DNA of 64,000 nucleotides, taken from assembly GCF_001544755.2 (NCBI RefSeq), contig NZ_FCOF02000003.1, positions 276,470-340,469 on the forward strand. Reading direction: 5' to 3'. Within the stretch, counting starts at the first letter, position 1, and every line of letters begins with the position of its first letter. Positions 9,348 to 17,576 of the stretch are shown here, in pieces. This DNA is from Caballeronia catudaia (lineage in GTDB: Bacteria > Pseudomonadota > Gammaproteobacteria > Burkholderiales > Burkholderiaceae). The position numbers were made by a program, and so were the translations under genes. Below the pieces are notes generated by a model. That model was not told where the DNA came from. It did no database searches and saw only the letters and a list, made by a program, of their open reading frames with translations.

Positions 9348-10078
9348 CGAGTGAGCGCACCGGCATGCAGCGCGCCATCGGCGAGGATCAGCACGCGGTC
9401 GGCGAAAGCGGCGGCCGCTTCGGAATGCGTGACCATCACGGTCGCGGCGCGCGTCGCCTTGGTTTCGGCGCGCAGCAGGTCGAGCACTTCATGCGCGGTC
9501 TGCGGATCGAGATTGCCGGTGGGTTCATCGGCGAGCAGCAGGCGCGGACGATGCACCAGCGCCCGCGCGATCGCCACCCGCTGCAGTTCGCCGCCCGAGA
9601 GCTGGCGCGGCATGTCGTCGCCCCGTCCGTCGAGGCCGACCGCCGCGAGCATCGCGCGCGCGGGCGCGGCCGGCATGCCGTTCAGCAAAAGCGGCACGGC
9701 GACATTCTGGAAGAGCGTCAGATGCGGCAAGACGTGAAACGCCTGGAACACGAAGCCGAGCTTTTGGCGACGAAGGCGCGTGGCGGCGTCGTCGGAGAGC
9801 GTCGAGATGGACGCGCCGTCGATCAGCACGTCGCCGCTGTCGGCGGTATCGAGGCCCGCGATCAGATTGAGCAGCGTCGATTTGCCGACGCCCGAATCGC
9901 CCATGATCGCGACGAACTCGCCCGCGCCGAGCGCGAAATCGAGCGCATCGAGCACGATGCGCCCGCCGCTGTAGGTCTTCGAGAGGCGGCGGCATTCGAG
10001 GGCGGGAGAGACGTCGGGGTCGGCAGGTCGCATGTTCATCGGCGGGCAGGCTGATCGGTTCGCAAGCATTGTGCCCAT
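9344..10078 (-). CDS. ABC transporter ATP-binding protein, LolD/MacB-type
   Basis: 244-aa single ATPase domain. Walker A GDSGVGKST, Q-loop in FVFQAFHVLPHLTL, signature LSGGE, Walker B LLLADEP followed by TGNLD, and the switch His in VTHSE. The TGNLD motif is typical of the LolD/FtsE/MacB subgroup. It powers the FtsX-type permease next door; the two genes overlap by 4 bases (ATGA). The start is uncertain: ATG codons at 10078, 10039 and 10033 are all possible, and conserved sequence begins only at ALECRRLSKTY. A motif shared with the small gene at 4 kb lies just upstream. Confidence 0.93.
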   Translation of the reverse strand: MGTMLANRSACPPMNMRPADPDVSPALECRRLSKTYSGGRIVLDALDFALGAGEFVAIMGDSGVGKSTLLNLIAGLDTADSGDVLIDGASISTLSDDAATRLRRQKLGFVFQAFHVLPHLTLFQNVAVPLLLNGMPAAPARAMLAAVGLDGRGDDMPRQLSGGELQRVAIARALVHRPRLLLADEPTGNLDPQTAHEVLDLLRAETKATRAATVMVTHSEAAAAFADRVLILADGALHAGALTR

Positions 10079-10163
10079 GAAAAGCCCGCAGCGCTTCGAG
10101 CGTTCGTCGCGAGGGTTATCCCTTAGGCGTACCGGATTGACTTAAGCCATTTGAGAAATCAAA

Positions 10164-10175
10164 CTGTGATCACAG
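10164..10175. promoter_or_regulatory. Palindrome CTGTGATCACAG, probable GntR operator
   Basis: Perfect 12-bp palindrome CTGTGATCACAG, 56 bases before the GntR gene start and 86 bases before the divergent ABC ATPase start. FCD-type GntR regulators commonly bind short dyads of this kind and often autoregulate. The assignment rests on position and symmetry only. Confidence 0.5.
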
Positions 10176-10230
10176 ATCAAACAGCACATACGGGAACGCA
10201 GTCTTGGCACCTCGATCCGCATCGCAACCC

Positions 10231-10923
10231 ATGCCGCAACTCGAAATCATCGCCACGGAAACGATGGCGACGAAGGTCTATCAGCAACTGCGCGAAGCGA
10301 TCATGAGCGGCAGTTTCGCCGCGGGCCAGCCGCTGAGTCTGCGCGGCGTGGCCGAAGCGGTCGGCCTCTCGACGATGCCGGTGCGCGCCGCCCTCACGCG
10401 TCTGCGCGCGGAAGGCGCCCTGGTCGACGGCCCGTCGCGCGGCCTCATGGTCCCGCCGATGACGCCCGAGCTGCTCGAAGAGCTGCGCGACGTGCGTATC
10501 GCGCTGGAAGGCTGCGTCGCGGAACGCGCGGCTGCGCGCATGACCAACGGCGACGTCGCGGCCGTGCAGCGCATCTTCGATGAAATGAACGCCCACGTCG
10601 AAGCCGACGATGCACGCGACTATTTGCGCTGCAACTTCGCGTTCCACACGAGCATCTACCGCCATGGCGCGAGCGAGATGACGCTCGCGACCATCCAGAA
10701 CATGTGGATGCGCATCGGCCCATTCCTGAACATGGTCGCGCCCGATGTCGCGCACATGCGCGTGTCGATGCACGCGCACCGGCAGATTATCGATGCGCTG
10801 TGGAAGCGCGACGGCGCGGCGGCGCGCGAAGGGATCGCGAAGGACATCCGCGACGCTGCCCGCGATCTCGAATCGCGTCTGCGCTCGCAGCAGGAACAGC
10901 CGCGGCGTCACGCGCAAAGCTGA
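10231..10923 (+). CDS. GntR family regulator, FadR/FCD subfamily
   Basis: About 230 aa. An N-terminal winged helix-turn-helix (about residues 10-75: VYQQLREAIMSGSFAAGQPL, then SLRGVAEAVGLSTMPVR) is followed by an all-helical FCD ligand domain with metal-site histidines in FAFHTSIYRHG and a later MHAHRQI. Such regulators normally repress catabolic genes and release DNA when bound to a carboxylate. It directly precedes the SDR-BKACE-MFS genes on the same strand and is their likely regulator. Start: ATG at 10231 chosen; an in-frame TTG at 10204 with a GGGA upstream is an alternative. Confidence 0.88.
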   Translation: MPQLEIIATETMATKVYQQLREAIMSGSFAAGQPLSLRGVAEAVGLSTMPVRAALTRLRAEGALVDGPSRGLMVPPMTPELLEELRDVRIALEGCVAERAAARMTNGDVAAVQRIFDEMNAHVEADDARDYLRCNFAFHTSIYRHGASEMTLATIQNMWMRIGPFLNMVAPDVAHMRVSMHAHRQIIDALWKRDGAAAREGIAKDIRDAARDLESRLRSQQEQPRRHAQS

Positions 10924-11034
10924 ACACGGCAAGGCGTGCGTGCCGCGCCTCCGTCACGAATCATCAGCATGACTAATCGCTTGAGCGAGGACAGCGCACG
11001 TCCTTCGCAAACATAACCAGAAAGGAATTAGACG

Positions 11035-11826
11035 ATGGACTTCATGAAACTTCTCACGCCCCGCCCCGGTTTGCGCGTGCTGATCACGGGCGGCGCGTCG
11101 GGCATCGGCCTCGTCATCGCGAAGGCGTTCGTGTCGACGGGCGCACGCGTGCATGTCTGCGATGTCGATGCGAAAGCCATCGACGCGGCATCGAGCGCTT
11201 CGCCTGCGATCTCCGGCACGCGCGCCGACGTCGCGAACAAGGACGACGTGAAGCGCGTGTTCGAAGACGTGCGACGCGAACTCGGCGGCCTCGATGTGCT
11301 GATCAACAACGCGGGCATCGCGGGACCGACGGGCGGCATCGACGCGATCGATTCCGACGATTGGGAAAAGACCATCGACGTGAATCTGAACAGCCAGTAC
11401 TACTTCTCGCGCGAGGCCGTGCCGATGCTGCGCGACGCGGCCGATGGCGGCGTGATCGTGTTCATGTCGTCGGTGGCGGGACGTCTCGGCTACGGTTTCC
11501 GCACGCCCTATTCCGCGACCAAGTGGGCCGTGGTCGGGCTCGCGAAGAGTCTCGCGATCGAGCTCGGTCCCGACAACATCCGCGTGAATGCGGTGCAGCC
11601 GGGCATCGTCAAAGGTCCGCGCATGGAAGGCGTGATCGCCGCGCGCGCGAAGCAGCTCGGCCTCGGTTACGAAGAGATGGAGAAGCAGTATCTCGCGAAG
11701 ATTTCGCTGCGCCGCATGGTCACGCAGGAAGAAGTCGCCGCGAGCGTTCTCTATCTCAGCTCGCCCGCCGGCAGCGCGGTTTCAGGGCAAGCGCTCTCCG
11801 TCTGCGGCAACGTCGAAACGCTTTGA
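11035..11826 (+). CDS. SDR family oxidoreductase, probable beta-hydroxy acid dehydrogenase
   Basis: 263-aa classical short-chain dehydrogenase. The cofactor motif TGGASGIG lies at about residues 18-25, an acidic residue in VCDVD suggests NAD preference, NNAG is at about 90, and catalytic Ser (MSSVAG), Tyr and Lys (YSATK) are all present. AAAGGA precedes the ATG at 11035. It sits 14 bases before a BKACE gene. BKACE enzymes cleave beta-keto acids, so this dehydrogenase probably makes the beta-keto acid from a beta-hydroxy acid; that link is inference from gene order. Carnitine dehydrogenation is the best-known analogous pair, but carnitine dehydrogenase is not an SDR. Confidence 0.88.
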   Translation: MDFMKLLTPRPGLRVLITGGASGIGLVIAKAFVSTGARVHVCDVDAKAIDAASSASPAISGTRADVANKDDVKRVFEDVRRELGGLDVLINNAGIAGPTGGIDAIDSDDWEKTIDVNLNSQYYFSREAVPMLRDAADGGVIVFMSSVAGRLGYGFRTPYSATKWAVVGLAKSLAIELGPDNIRVNAVQPGIVKGPRMEGVIAARAKQLGLGYEEMEKQYLAKISLRRMVTQEEVAASVLYLSSPAGSAVSGQALSVCGNVETL

Positions 11827-11840
11827 GGAAAGAGGAACAC

Positions 11841-12773
11841 ATGGCAACGAAACGCAAGGTCATCATTACGTGCGCTCCGACGGGCGCGATCCATACGCCG
11901 TCGATGTCGCCGTATCTGCCGGTCACGCCCGATCAGATCGCCGGGGCCGCGCTCGCGGCGGCGAAAGAAGGCGCCGCCATCCTGCATCTGCATGCGCGAG
12001 ATCCCGAAGACGGACGTCCGACGCAGGACCCCGCCGTGTTCGAGCGCTTTCTGCCGCGTCTGAAGTCGCAAACGGATGCGGTCATCAATCTGACGACCGG
12101 CGGCAGCCCGCACATGACGGTCGCGGAGCGACTCAAACCCGCGCATCACTTTCAGCCGGAAGTGGCGTCGCTGAACATGGGCTCGATGAACTTCGGTCTC
12201 TATCCGATGCTCGACCGCTTCAAGGATCTGAAGCACGACTGGGAACGCCAGCATCTGGAAAAGAGCCGCGATCTCGTCTTCAAGAACACGTTCGCGGATA
12301 TCGAATACATCCTGACATCGTGCTCGGCCAACGGCACGCGCTTCGAGTTCGAGTGCTACGACATCTCGCATCTGTATAACCTCGCGCATTTCGTCGATCG
12401 CGGGCTCGTCAAGGGGCCGTTCTTCGTGCAGAGCGTGTTCGGCCTGCTGGGCGGCATCGGCGCGCATCCGGAAGATCTCGCGCACATGAAGCGCACCGCG
12501 GATCGTCTCTTCGGCAACGACTATGTCTGGTCGATTCTCGGCGCCGGCCGCAATCAGATTCCGCTCGGCTCGATCGGCGTCGCGCAAGGTTCGAACGTGC
12601 GCGTAGGTCTCGAAGATTCGCTGTGGATCGGGCCGGGCGAGCTCGCCGAATCCAGCGCCGCGCAGGTGCGCAAGATCCGGCAAGTGATCGAAGGCCTGTC
12701 GCTCGAAGTCGCGACGCCCGCCGAAGCACGCCAGATGTTGTCGCTGAAAGGCGGCGACAACGTGAACTTCTGA
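11841..12773 (+). CDS. Beta-keto acid cleavage enzyme (BKACE, DUF849)
   Basis: 310-aa TIM-barrel enzyme of the BKACE family (founder Kce, 3-keto-5-aminohexanoate cleavage enzyme). With acetyl-CoA it converts a beta-keto acid to acetoacetate plus a new acyl-CoA. Zinc ligands fit H49 and H51 in ILHLHARDP and a Glu in VGLEDSLW. The N-terminal TCAPTGAIHTPSMSP is the usual family start. The ATG at 11841 follows GAGGAAAGAGG. The substrate differs between BKACE subgroups and cannot be set here. Gene order with an SDR, an MFS importer and a GntR regulator points to a dedicated catabolic unit. Confidence 0.93.
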   Translation: MATKRKVIITCAPTGAIHTPSMSPYLPVTPDQIAGAALAAAKEGAAILHLHARDPEDGRPTQDPAVFERFLPRLKSQTDAVINLTTGGSPHMTVAERLKPAHHFQPEVASLNMGSMNFGLYPMLDRFKDLKHDWERQHLEKSRDLVFKNTFADIEYILTSCSANGTRFEFECYDISHLYNLAHFVDRGLVKGPFFVQSVFGLLGGIGAHPEDLAHMKRTADRLFGNDYVWSILGAGRNQIPLGSIGVAQGSNVRVGLEDSLWIGPGELAESSAAQVRKIRQVIEGLSLEVATPAEARQMLSLKGGDNVNF

Positions 12774-12780
12774 TCGTCGA

Positions 12781-12810
12781 ATGCGCGCGCCGTGCAGGCG
12801 GCGCGCGCAT
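12781..12810 (+). terminator. GC-rich 12-bp hairpin between BKACE and MFS genes
   Basis: Perfect inverted repeat ATGCGCGCGCCG / CGGCGCGCGCAT with a 6-base loop, starting 8 bases after the BKACE stop. It has no U-tract, so it may be a partial terminator or a 3'-end-stabilising structure that lowers expression of the transporter gene rather than a full stop. Confidence 0.45.
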
Positions 12811-12860
12811 GCCATCACGCTATCACGCCATTAGAAATACAACGCCTACGGAGACGTACC

Positions 12861-14189
12861 TTGTCCAAGCCCAACACGACGAGCGCCGCGCAGCACACGT
12901 CGCTCAGCAGCCTGATGCTGCGCAAGCTGATGCCCTTGCTGGTGATCGTCTATGTGATCAGCTTTCTCGATCGCACGAACATCGCGCTCGCGAAGCATTC
13001 GATGAGCATCGATCTCGGCATCTCCGCCGCCGCGTACGGACTCGGCGCGGGTCTGTTCTTCCTGACCTACGCGGCCTTCGAGATTCCGAGCAACCTGATC
13101 ATGCACAAGGTCGGCGCGCGCTTCTGGATCACGCGCATCATGGTGACGTGGGGCGCGCTGTCCGTCGCGATGGCCTTCGTCACCGGCGAAACCTCGTTCT
13201 ACGTGATGCGCCTTCTGCTCGGCGCCGCCGAAGCGGGCCTCTTTCCCGGCGTGATGCTGTATCTGACGTACTGGTTCGGGCGTGAAGAACGCGCCCGCGC
13301 GACGGGTTATTTCCTGCTCGGCGTGTGCGTGGCGAATATCGTCGGCGGTCCGCTCGGCGGCGCGCTGCTCGAACTCGACGGCGCGCTCGGCTTTCACGGC
13401 TGGCAATGGCTCTTCGTGATCGAAGGTGTGCCCGCGATCCTGCTGGCGTTCGTCGTCTGGAAACTGCTGCCCGACCGTCCGACGAGCGCGAAGTGGCTGT
13501 CGCGCGATGAAGCCGTCGCGCTGGAGCGCCGCCTCGCCGCCGAGCATGACACACAGGGCGGCGGCCACGGCGCCGGTGCATTTCGCAGCGTCCTCGGCGA
13601 TCGTCAGGTGTGGCTTGCGATCCTCGTGTACTTCTGCCATCAGTTGACGATCTACACGGTGATTTTCTTCCTGCCGGGCATCATCGGGGCATCGGGACAC
13701 TTTTCGCCGCTGACGATTGGACTGCTCACCGCGACGCCGTGGATCGCCGCCGCCATCGGCGCCGCCACGCTGCCGCGCCTCGCGACCGATTCGTCGAAGA
13801 GCCGGCGCATGCTGATCGGCGGACTCGTCATCATGGCGTCGGGCATGCTGATCGCCGCATGGGCGACACCCGTGATCGGGCTGCTGGGCGTCTGCCTCTC
13901 CGCGTCGATGTTCTTCGTCGTGCAATCGATCATCTTCACGTTCCCGTCGTCGCGGCTCTCCGGCAGCGCGCTCGCGGGCGGCCTCGGGCTCGTCAATTCG
14001 TGCGGTCTCCTGGGCGGCTTCGTCGGCCCGACGGTGATGGGCATCATCGAGCAGACGACTGGCCGTGCGATGAACGGGCTGCTCTGTCTCGCCGTCGCGC
14101 TGCTGATCGCGGCGGTGTGCAGCGCGCGCCTGCGTCACGGCGACGAGGAACGCGCCGACGCGAAGCGCGGCGTCATGTCCAACGCCTGA
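12861..14189 (+). CDS. MFS transporter, anion:cation symporter (ACS) family
   Basis: 442-aa twelve-helix transporter of the ACS family (relatives carry tartrate, glucarate, phthalate and other organic anions). The family marker FLDRTNIALAK lies at the first helix, and the cytoplasmic loop between halves holds WLSRDEAVALERR. I place the start at TTG 12861 (LSKPNTTSAAQ), with GGAG 8 bases upstream; the frame extends to 12792 but without an RBS and across the hairpin. It follows the BKACE gene and is probably the importer for the acid that the SDR/BKACE pair degrades. Confidence 0.9.
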   Translation: MSKPNTTSAAQHTSLSSLMLRKLMPLLVIVYVISFLDRTNIALAKHSMSIDLGISAAAYGLGAGLFFLTYAAFEIPSNLIMHKVGARFWITRIMVTWGALSVAMAFVTGETSFYVMRLLLGAAEAGLFPGVMLYLTYWFGREERARATGYFLLGVCVANIVGGPLGGALLELDGALGFHGWQWLFVIEGVPAILLAFVVWKLLPDRPTSAKWLSRDEAVALERRLAAEHDTQGGGHGAGAFRSVLGDRQVWLAILVYFCHQLTIYTVIFFLPGIIGASGHFSPLTIGLLTATPWIAAAIGAATLPRLATDSSKSRRMLIGGLVIMASGMLIAAWATPVIGLLGVCLSASMFFVVQSIIFTFPSSRLSGSALAGGLGLVNSCGLLGGFVGPTVMGIIEQTTGRAMNGLLCLAVALLIAAVCSARLRHGDEERADAKRGVMSNA

Positions 14190-14201
14190 TCGCCGGACGA
14201 T

Positions 14202-14768
14202 TCACTTCTGCGGCATCGTGCCGGGCCGCATATACGCGAACATGTGCGACACGTAATCCGGCTTGCCGAGCGGCACGCCGTGATTGCGCAGAATTGCGTA
14301 GGCGGTCACGGCGTGAAAGTAGAACTGCGGCAACGACCAGTCGCGCGCGTATTGTTCGCCGGTCATGTCAAAGACGATGCCGTTCGGCAGATCCAGCGCG
14401 ATCTGCAGATCGGCGCCCACGTCGAGCGCGTCGTCCGACAGACCGGACAGCAACGCGATCGCCTCCGCGAGACGCGCCTTTGCGTCAGCGAACGTGCCCG
14501 GCTGCTCGTTCGACTTCGCGCCCTCCCCGCGCACGTTCAGCAACGCCGGCGGCAGCGCCATTGCGCGCAGCCGATACACCGGCTCCTGCGCCTGAAAACA
14601 CACGAAACGCACTTGCGCGGCGAGCGGATACATGTCCGGCGCGAGACGCAGCGTCATGAGCGCATCGGCGTTGCGCGAGCTGTCGTGCGCGGCGGCTTTG
14701 TCGAGCCACGCCGACAGGTTTTTCAGCGTCTGCAAGAAGGTCGGAACGAGAAGACGGGTCAGTTGCAT
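14202..14768 (-). CDS. DUF1993 family protein
   Basis: About 188 aa, one DUF1993 domain, resembling DinB-like four-helix proteins. The family start MQLTRLLVPTFLQTLKNL is clear, as is the later SLPQFYFHAVTAYAILRNHG block near the C-terminus. Function is not known. Start: ATG at 14768 has GGAG six bases upstream; an ATG four codons earlier (14780) actually contains that GGAG. Convergent with the MFS gene, no operon partner. Confidence 0.8.
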   Translation of the reverse strand: MQLTRLLVPTFLQTLKNLSAWLDKAAAHDSSRNADALMTLRLAPDMYPLAAQVRFVCFQAQEPVYRLRAMALPPALLNVRGEGAKSNEQPGTFADAKARLAEAIALLSGLSDDALDVGADLQIALDLPNGIVFDMTGEQYARDWSLPQFYFHAVTAYAILRNHGVPLGKPDYVSHMFAYMRPGTMPQK

Positions 14769-14839
14769 CGAATACTCCATGGGTCGAGATCTGCGATCTT
14801 ATATCGATACGGAGCTTTCCCGCGCGGAACGCCGCGGCG

Positions 14840-16600
14840 TCAGAGCAAGCCAAACACCGCGACGCCCGTCTTCGTGCCCACGAATACTTTGCCGTTCGCG
14901 ATCGTCGGCGAGATGAACTTGTTGCCGGGTCCGAACTGATCGCGCGAGCCCGCCGAATTGCTGCTGTAGAGCTCGAAGAGATTGCTGGCGTCGTAGGCAT
15001 GCAGCACGGCCGGCGTCACGTTTTCCACGCCCCAGACGATGCCGTTCGTGTTGCCGTTCGCGGAGATGACCGGCGCGAGGCCCGGAAAGCCCCAGTTGTT
15101 GGGCGGGCTCGTGCTCTGGCTCGATGCCGCGGTCGCCACCACTGCGTTGACGACCGGCAGCGCCTTCAGATGATCGCCCGCCGGGCCGACATAGATCGTG
15201 TTGTTGTAGAAGGCGGGCGCCGTGAACATCGGGCCGGTGATCGTCGAGAACAACTCCTGATAGATGTGGTCGCCGTTCGAATCGAACTTGCCCATGTTGT
15301 CGCGATCCACGATATAGAGCGCGCGTGTCTTGCCGCCGCCTATCGCGAGGTGCCGCACGTTGCCGTTGATATCGGTCAGATCGGGCAACACCAGCACGCC
15401 GCCCGAACCTAGGTCGAGATCCTGGCTCGACTGCACGACCGTGTCGGACGGCTCGAAGTAGTCGGTCACCTTCAGCGCCGGCGTCGGCGTGACCTTGAGG
15501 AAGCCGTTGCCGAAGTCGTCGTGGATCGGCATGTCCTGCGCGTTGGTGGTCGGATCGAAAGTGCCGTTGCCGTCGAGGAAATAGATCGACGCGCCATCCG
15601 ACGCGAGACCCGCGCCGCCCATCCAGATGCCGCCCATCTCGCCGTTCGGCGCGACGTTGAGAATGCTCGTCTGCTTGAGCGTGTCCGCGCTGTAGCCCAT
15701 CACCCAGCCGGTGTATGGCAGCACGTCGCAATGGGAGCTCCATGCCGTGTACACGACGCCGTTCAGCAACAGCAACGATGCGCGCTCGATATATTGGCCG
15801 GGCGAAAACGGCACGACGCCATTGACGCTGCCCGATCCGGTGCCCGGATACGAACCGGTGATTTCCGTCGGACCGTTGAGGAGCTCGGCGCCCGTCGCGA
15901 TGTCGAGCGCGTGTATGCGCTGATGATAAGCGCCGCCCGCGTCCTTCGACATGGCGACGAGATACATCACGCCATTCGGCCCGCGCGAACGATCGATGAC
16001 GGGCGTCGACGTGATGCCGATGGTCGGCGTGGTCTGGTTACAGCCGTGGTCGTCGCTCGGTGTCTCGCCGGCCAGCGCCGCGGACACCCGCCAGAGCACG
16101 GCGCCCGTGTCGGCGTCGAAGGCATAGGCGCTCGCGTTCTCGGTCACGACGTACAGCACGTTATGCGTGGCGCCCGAAATCGGCACGTTCGCGAGATAGA
16201 GCGGCTGCGCATCGACGGCGCCGTCGACCGGATAGAAACCGAGCTTGCCGAACTTCGCCGGGGTGACGTTCGCGGGTGTGAGCCGGGTCTCGGCGAGCTG
16301 CTGCGCGGTGCGCAGGATGTCGTTGTGATATGTGGCGACGTCCATCGGAGTCGATGGAGACGGCGTGCTCGCCGGGGGGGCGCTCGAGCCGGATGGCGCG
16401 CTCGCCGGGATTCCCGATGATGCCGACGACGGACTGGACGCTGCCGCAGGGCTCGACGCCGACGAAGCACCCGACGCGCCCGAAGTGGGCGCGGCGCCGG
16501 TCTGCGAGGTCGTGTCGGAGCTGGAACTGCCCCCGCTGCATCCACCGATGATTGCTGCAATAGCGCCTGCGAACACGCCGACCGTTAAGTGCCCTTTCAT
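14840..16600 (-). CDS. Quinoprotein-like beta-propeller lipoprotein
   Basis: 586 aa. The N-terminus MKGHLTVGVFAGAIAAIIGGC looks like a lipoprotein signal with Cys21. It is followed by about 60 residues of Ser/Ala/Pro/Thr linker and then repeated propeller blades. Blade signatures resemble PQQ-dependent dehydrogenase propellers, for example NASAYAFDADTGAVLWRVSA near residue 160. Blade cores carry paired Gly-x-Val/Leu-Tyr-strand patterns to the C-terminus. I see no cytochrome domain and cannot show a PQQ site, so enzymatic activity is doubtful; a surface scaffold is equally likely. GGAGA lies 7 bases before the ATG. Confidence 0.75.
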   Translation of the reverse strand: MKGHLTVGVFAGAIAAIIGGCSGGSSSSDTTSQTGAAPTSGASGASSASSPAAASSPSSASSGIPASAPSGSSAPPASTPSPSTPMDVATYHNDILRTAQQLAETRLTPANVTPAKFGKLGFYPVDGAVDAQPLYLANVPISGATHNVLYVVTENASAYAFDADTGAVLWRVSAALAGETPSDDHGCNQTTPTIGITSTPVIDRSRGPNGVMYLVAMSKDAGGAYHQRIHALDIATGAELLNGPTEITGSYPGTGSGSVNGVVPFSPGQYIERASLLLLNGVVYTAWSSHCDVLPYTGWVMGYSADTLKQTSILNVAPNGEMGGIWMGGAGLASDGASIYFLDGNGTFDPTTNAQDMPIHDDFGNGFLKVTPTPALKVTDYFEPSDTVVQSSQDLDLGSGGVLVLPDLTDINGNVRHLAIGGGKTRALYIVDRDNMGKFDSNGDHIYQELFSTITGPMFTAPAFYNNTIYVGPAGDHLKALPVVNAVVATAASSQSTSPPNNWGFPGLAPVISANGNTNGIVWGVENVTPAVLHAYDASNLFELYSSNSAGSRDQFGPGNKFISPTIANGKVFVGTKTGVAVFGLL

Positions 16601-17305
16601 CTTCGGATCTCCGTTCTGGAGGGGGCCGAGCCCGGTGCTTTGCGATTATCGGCTGCGGCGGCTTAACTCCGGAATCAAATCGTCGGGGAGAGCTAGTGAT
16701 TGTCGGAATCGTCAGGTCAGGCTGTGTATGCGTACGAAGATTGGATGTTTCGGCATCGCAGGGAAAAACAGGACGATCGGTCAGTACATTCAAGGCAGAT
16801 CCGATTTCGGTCTTTCAGGCACGCTTTTCGTACTCGTGACGAAGTCGTTATCTCGCATCGTCAATGCGCTGCGAACTAAATACCGTCTGATTAAAAAAAC
16901 TGTCAGACTTAAGCGACTACCTAAGAAACGTAATAAAACTTAAAACGGGTAAGAAGACAAAATATGAACGTATACGCTTCTACTTACGGAATGTAGGCAA
17001 CGGCGCGCAATCGGCACACTCTACCGGCGTCGTGGCCTCTTCAAAAAACATAGAACCTGAGAGATTGATGCCCCAACCCGATGACGTCGTCTATAAAGGA
17101 CACGACTGAGCGCGACCGCCCTATTGGAGCAGGACACATACGCGGCGATGCTCGTCGTTCGGGAACCGGGCGGCACGCGCCGCGCAAGCGGCACGCTCCG
17201 CGAGTTTGCAAGTGCGATCGGCGCCGTGCGCTACGCATTCGCTAGCACACATCACCGCAGGCGAGCCCCTCGCGCGCCTTCTCCCATTTCCGACGAGACG
17301 AATCT
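16601..17305. other. Gene-poor, AT-richer intergenic stretch (about 700 bases)
   Basis: No convincing coding frame on either strand. The part from about 16850 to 17000 is far more AT-rich than the rest of the window and contains a poly-A run (ATTAAAAAAACTG). Short open frames here lack ribosome sites and family likeness. It probably holds the promoters for the propeller gene (minus) and for the small gene at 17306 (plus). I recognise no repeat, tRNA or insertion-sequence end. Confidence 0.5.
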
Positions 17306-17563
17306 ATGATTATTTATCACCGGGGAGCGGCTTTTCAGCCCTCTGCCAACCGTGTGGGCAATGCTTTCGTCGCGACCGCTTCGATTCTTGAAGAGGACGG
17401 CCATGCAACCTCGCTCGGCAATCTCGGTGCGTTCGCCAGCAAGGACGGCGCGCTCGGCTTCGCGGTCCGATGCGCCACCGCATTTCTCGACGGCGACGAA
17501 TTGCCCTTGCCGCCTTTCCAGTTGACGCTGCAAAAGAGCTGCAACGCATCGGGCGTTGCTTAA
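17306..17563 (+). CDS. Small conserved-type protein (85 aa)
   Basis: Starts MIIYHRGAAFQPSANRVGN and ends soon after FLDGDELPLPPFQ. This resembles a set of about 80-90 aa Burkholderiaceae proteins of unknown function that share a YHRG start, an alternating beta-alpha pattern and a DELPLPPF ending. I know of no function for them. No membrane segment or signal. The ATG at 17306 has only a weak purine-rich site. It is convergent with the DUF1488 gene; the 3' ends are 13 bases apart. Moderately confident that it is real because of the family-like ends. Confidence 0.55.
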   Translation: MIIYHRGAAFQPSANRVGNAFVATASILEEDGHATSLGNLGAFASKDGALGFAVRCATAFLDGDELPLPPFQLTLQKSCNASGVA

Positions 17564-17576
17564 CGCGGAATCGCGC

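Noticed and set aside
6753..9737. 994-aa open frame on the plus strand
   Set aside because: Antisense of the FtsX permease and ATPase genes; Arg/His/Asp-rich, no domain, no RBS. High-GC shadow.
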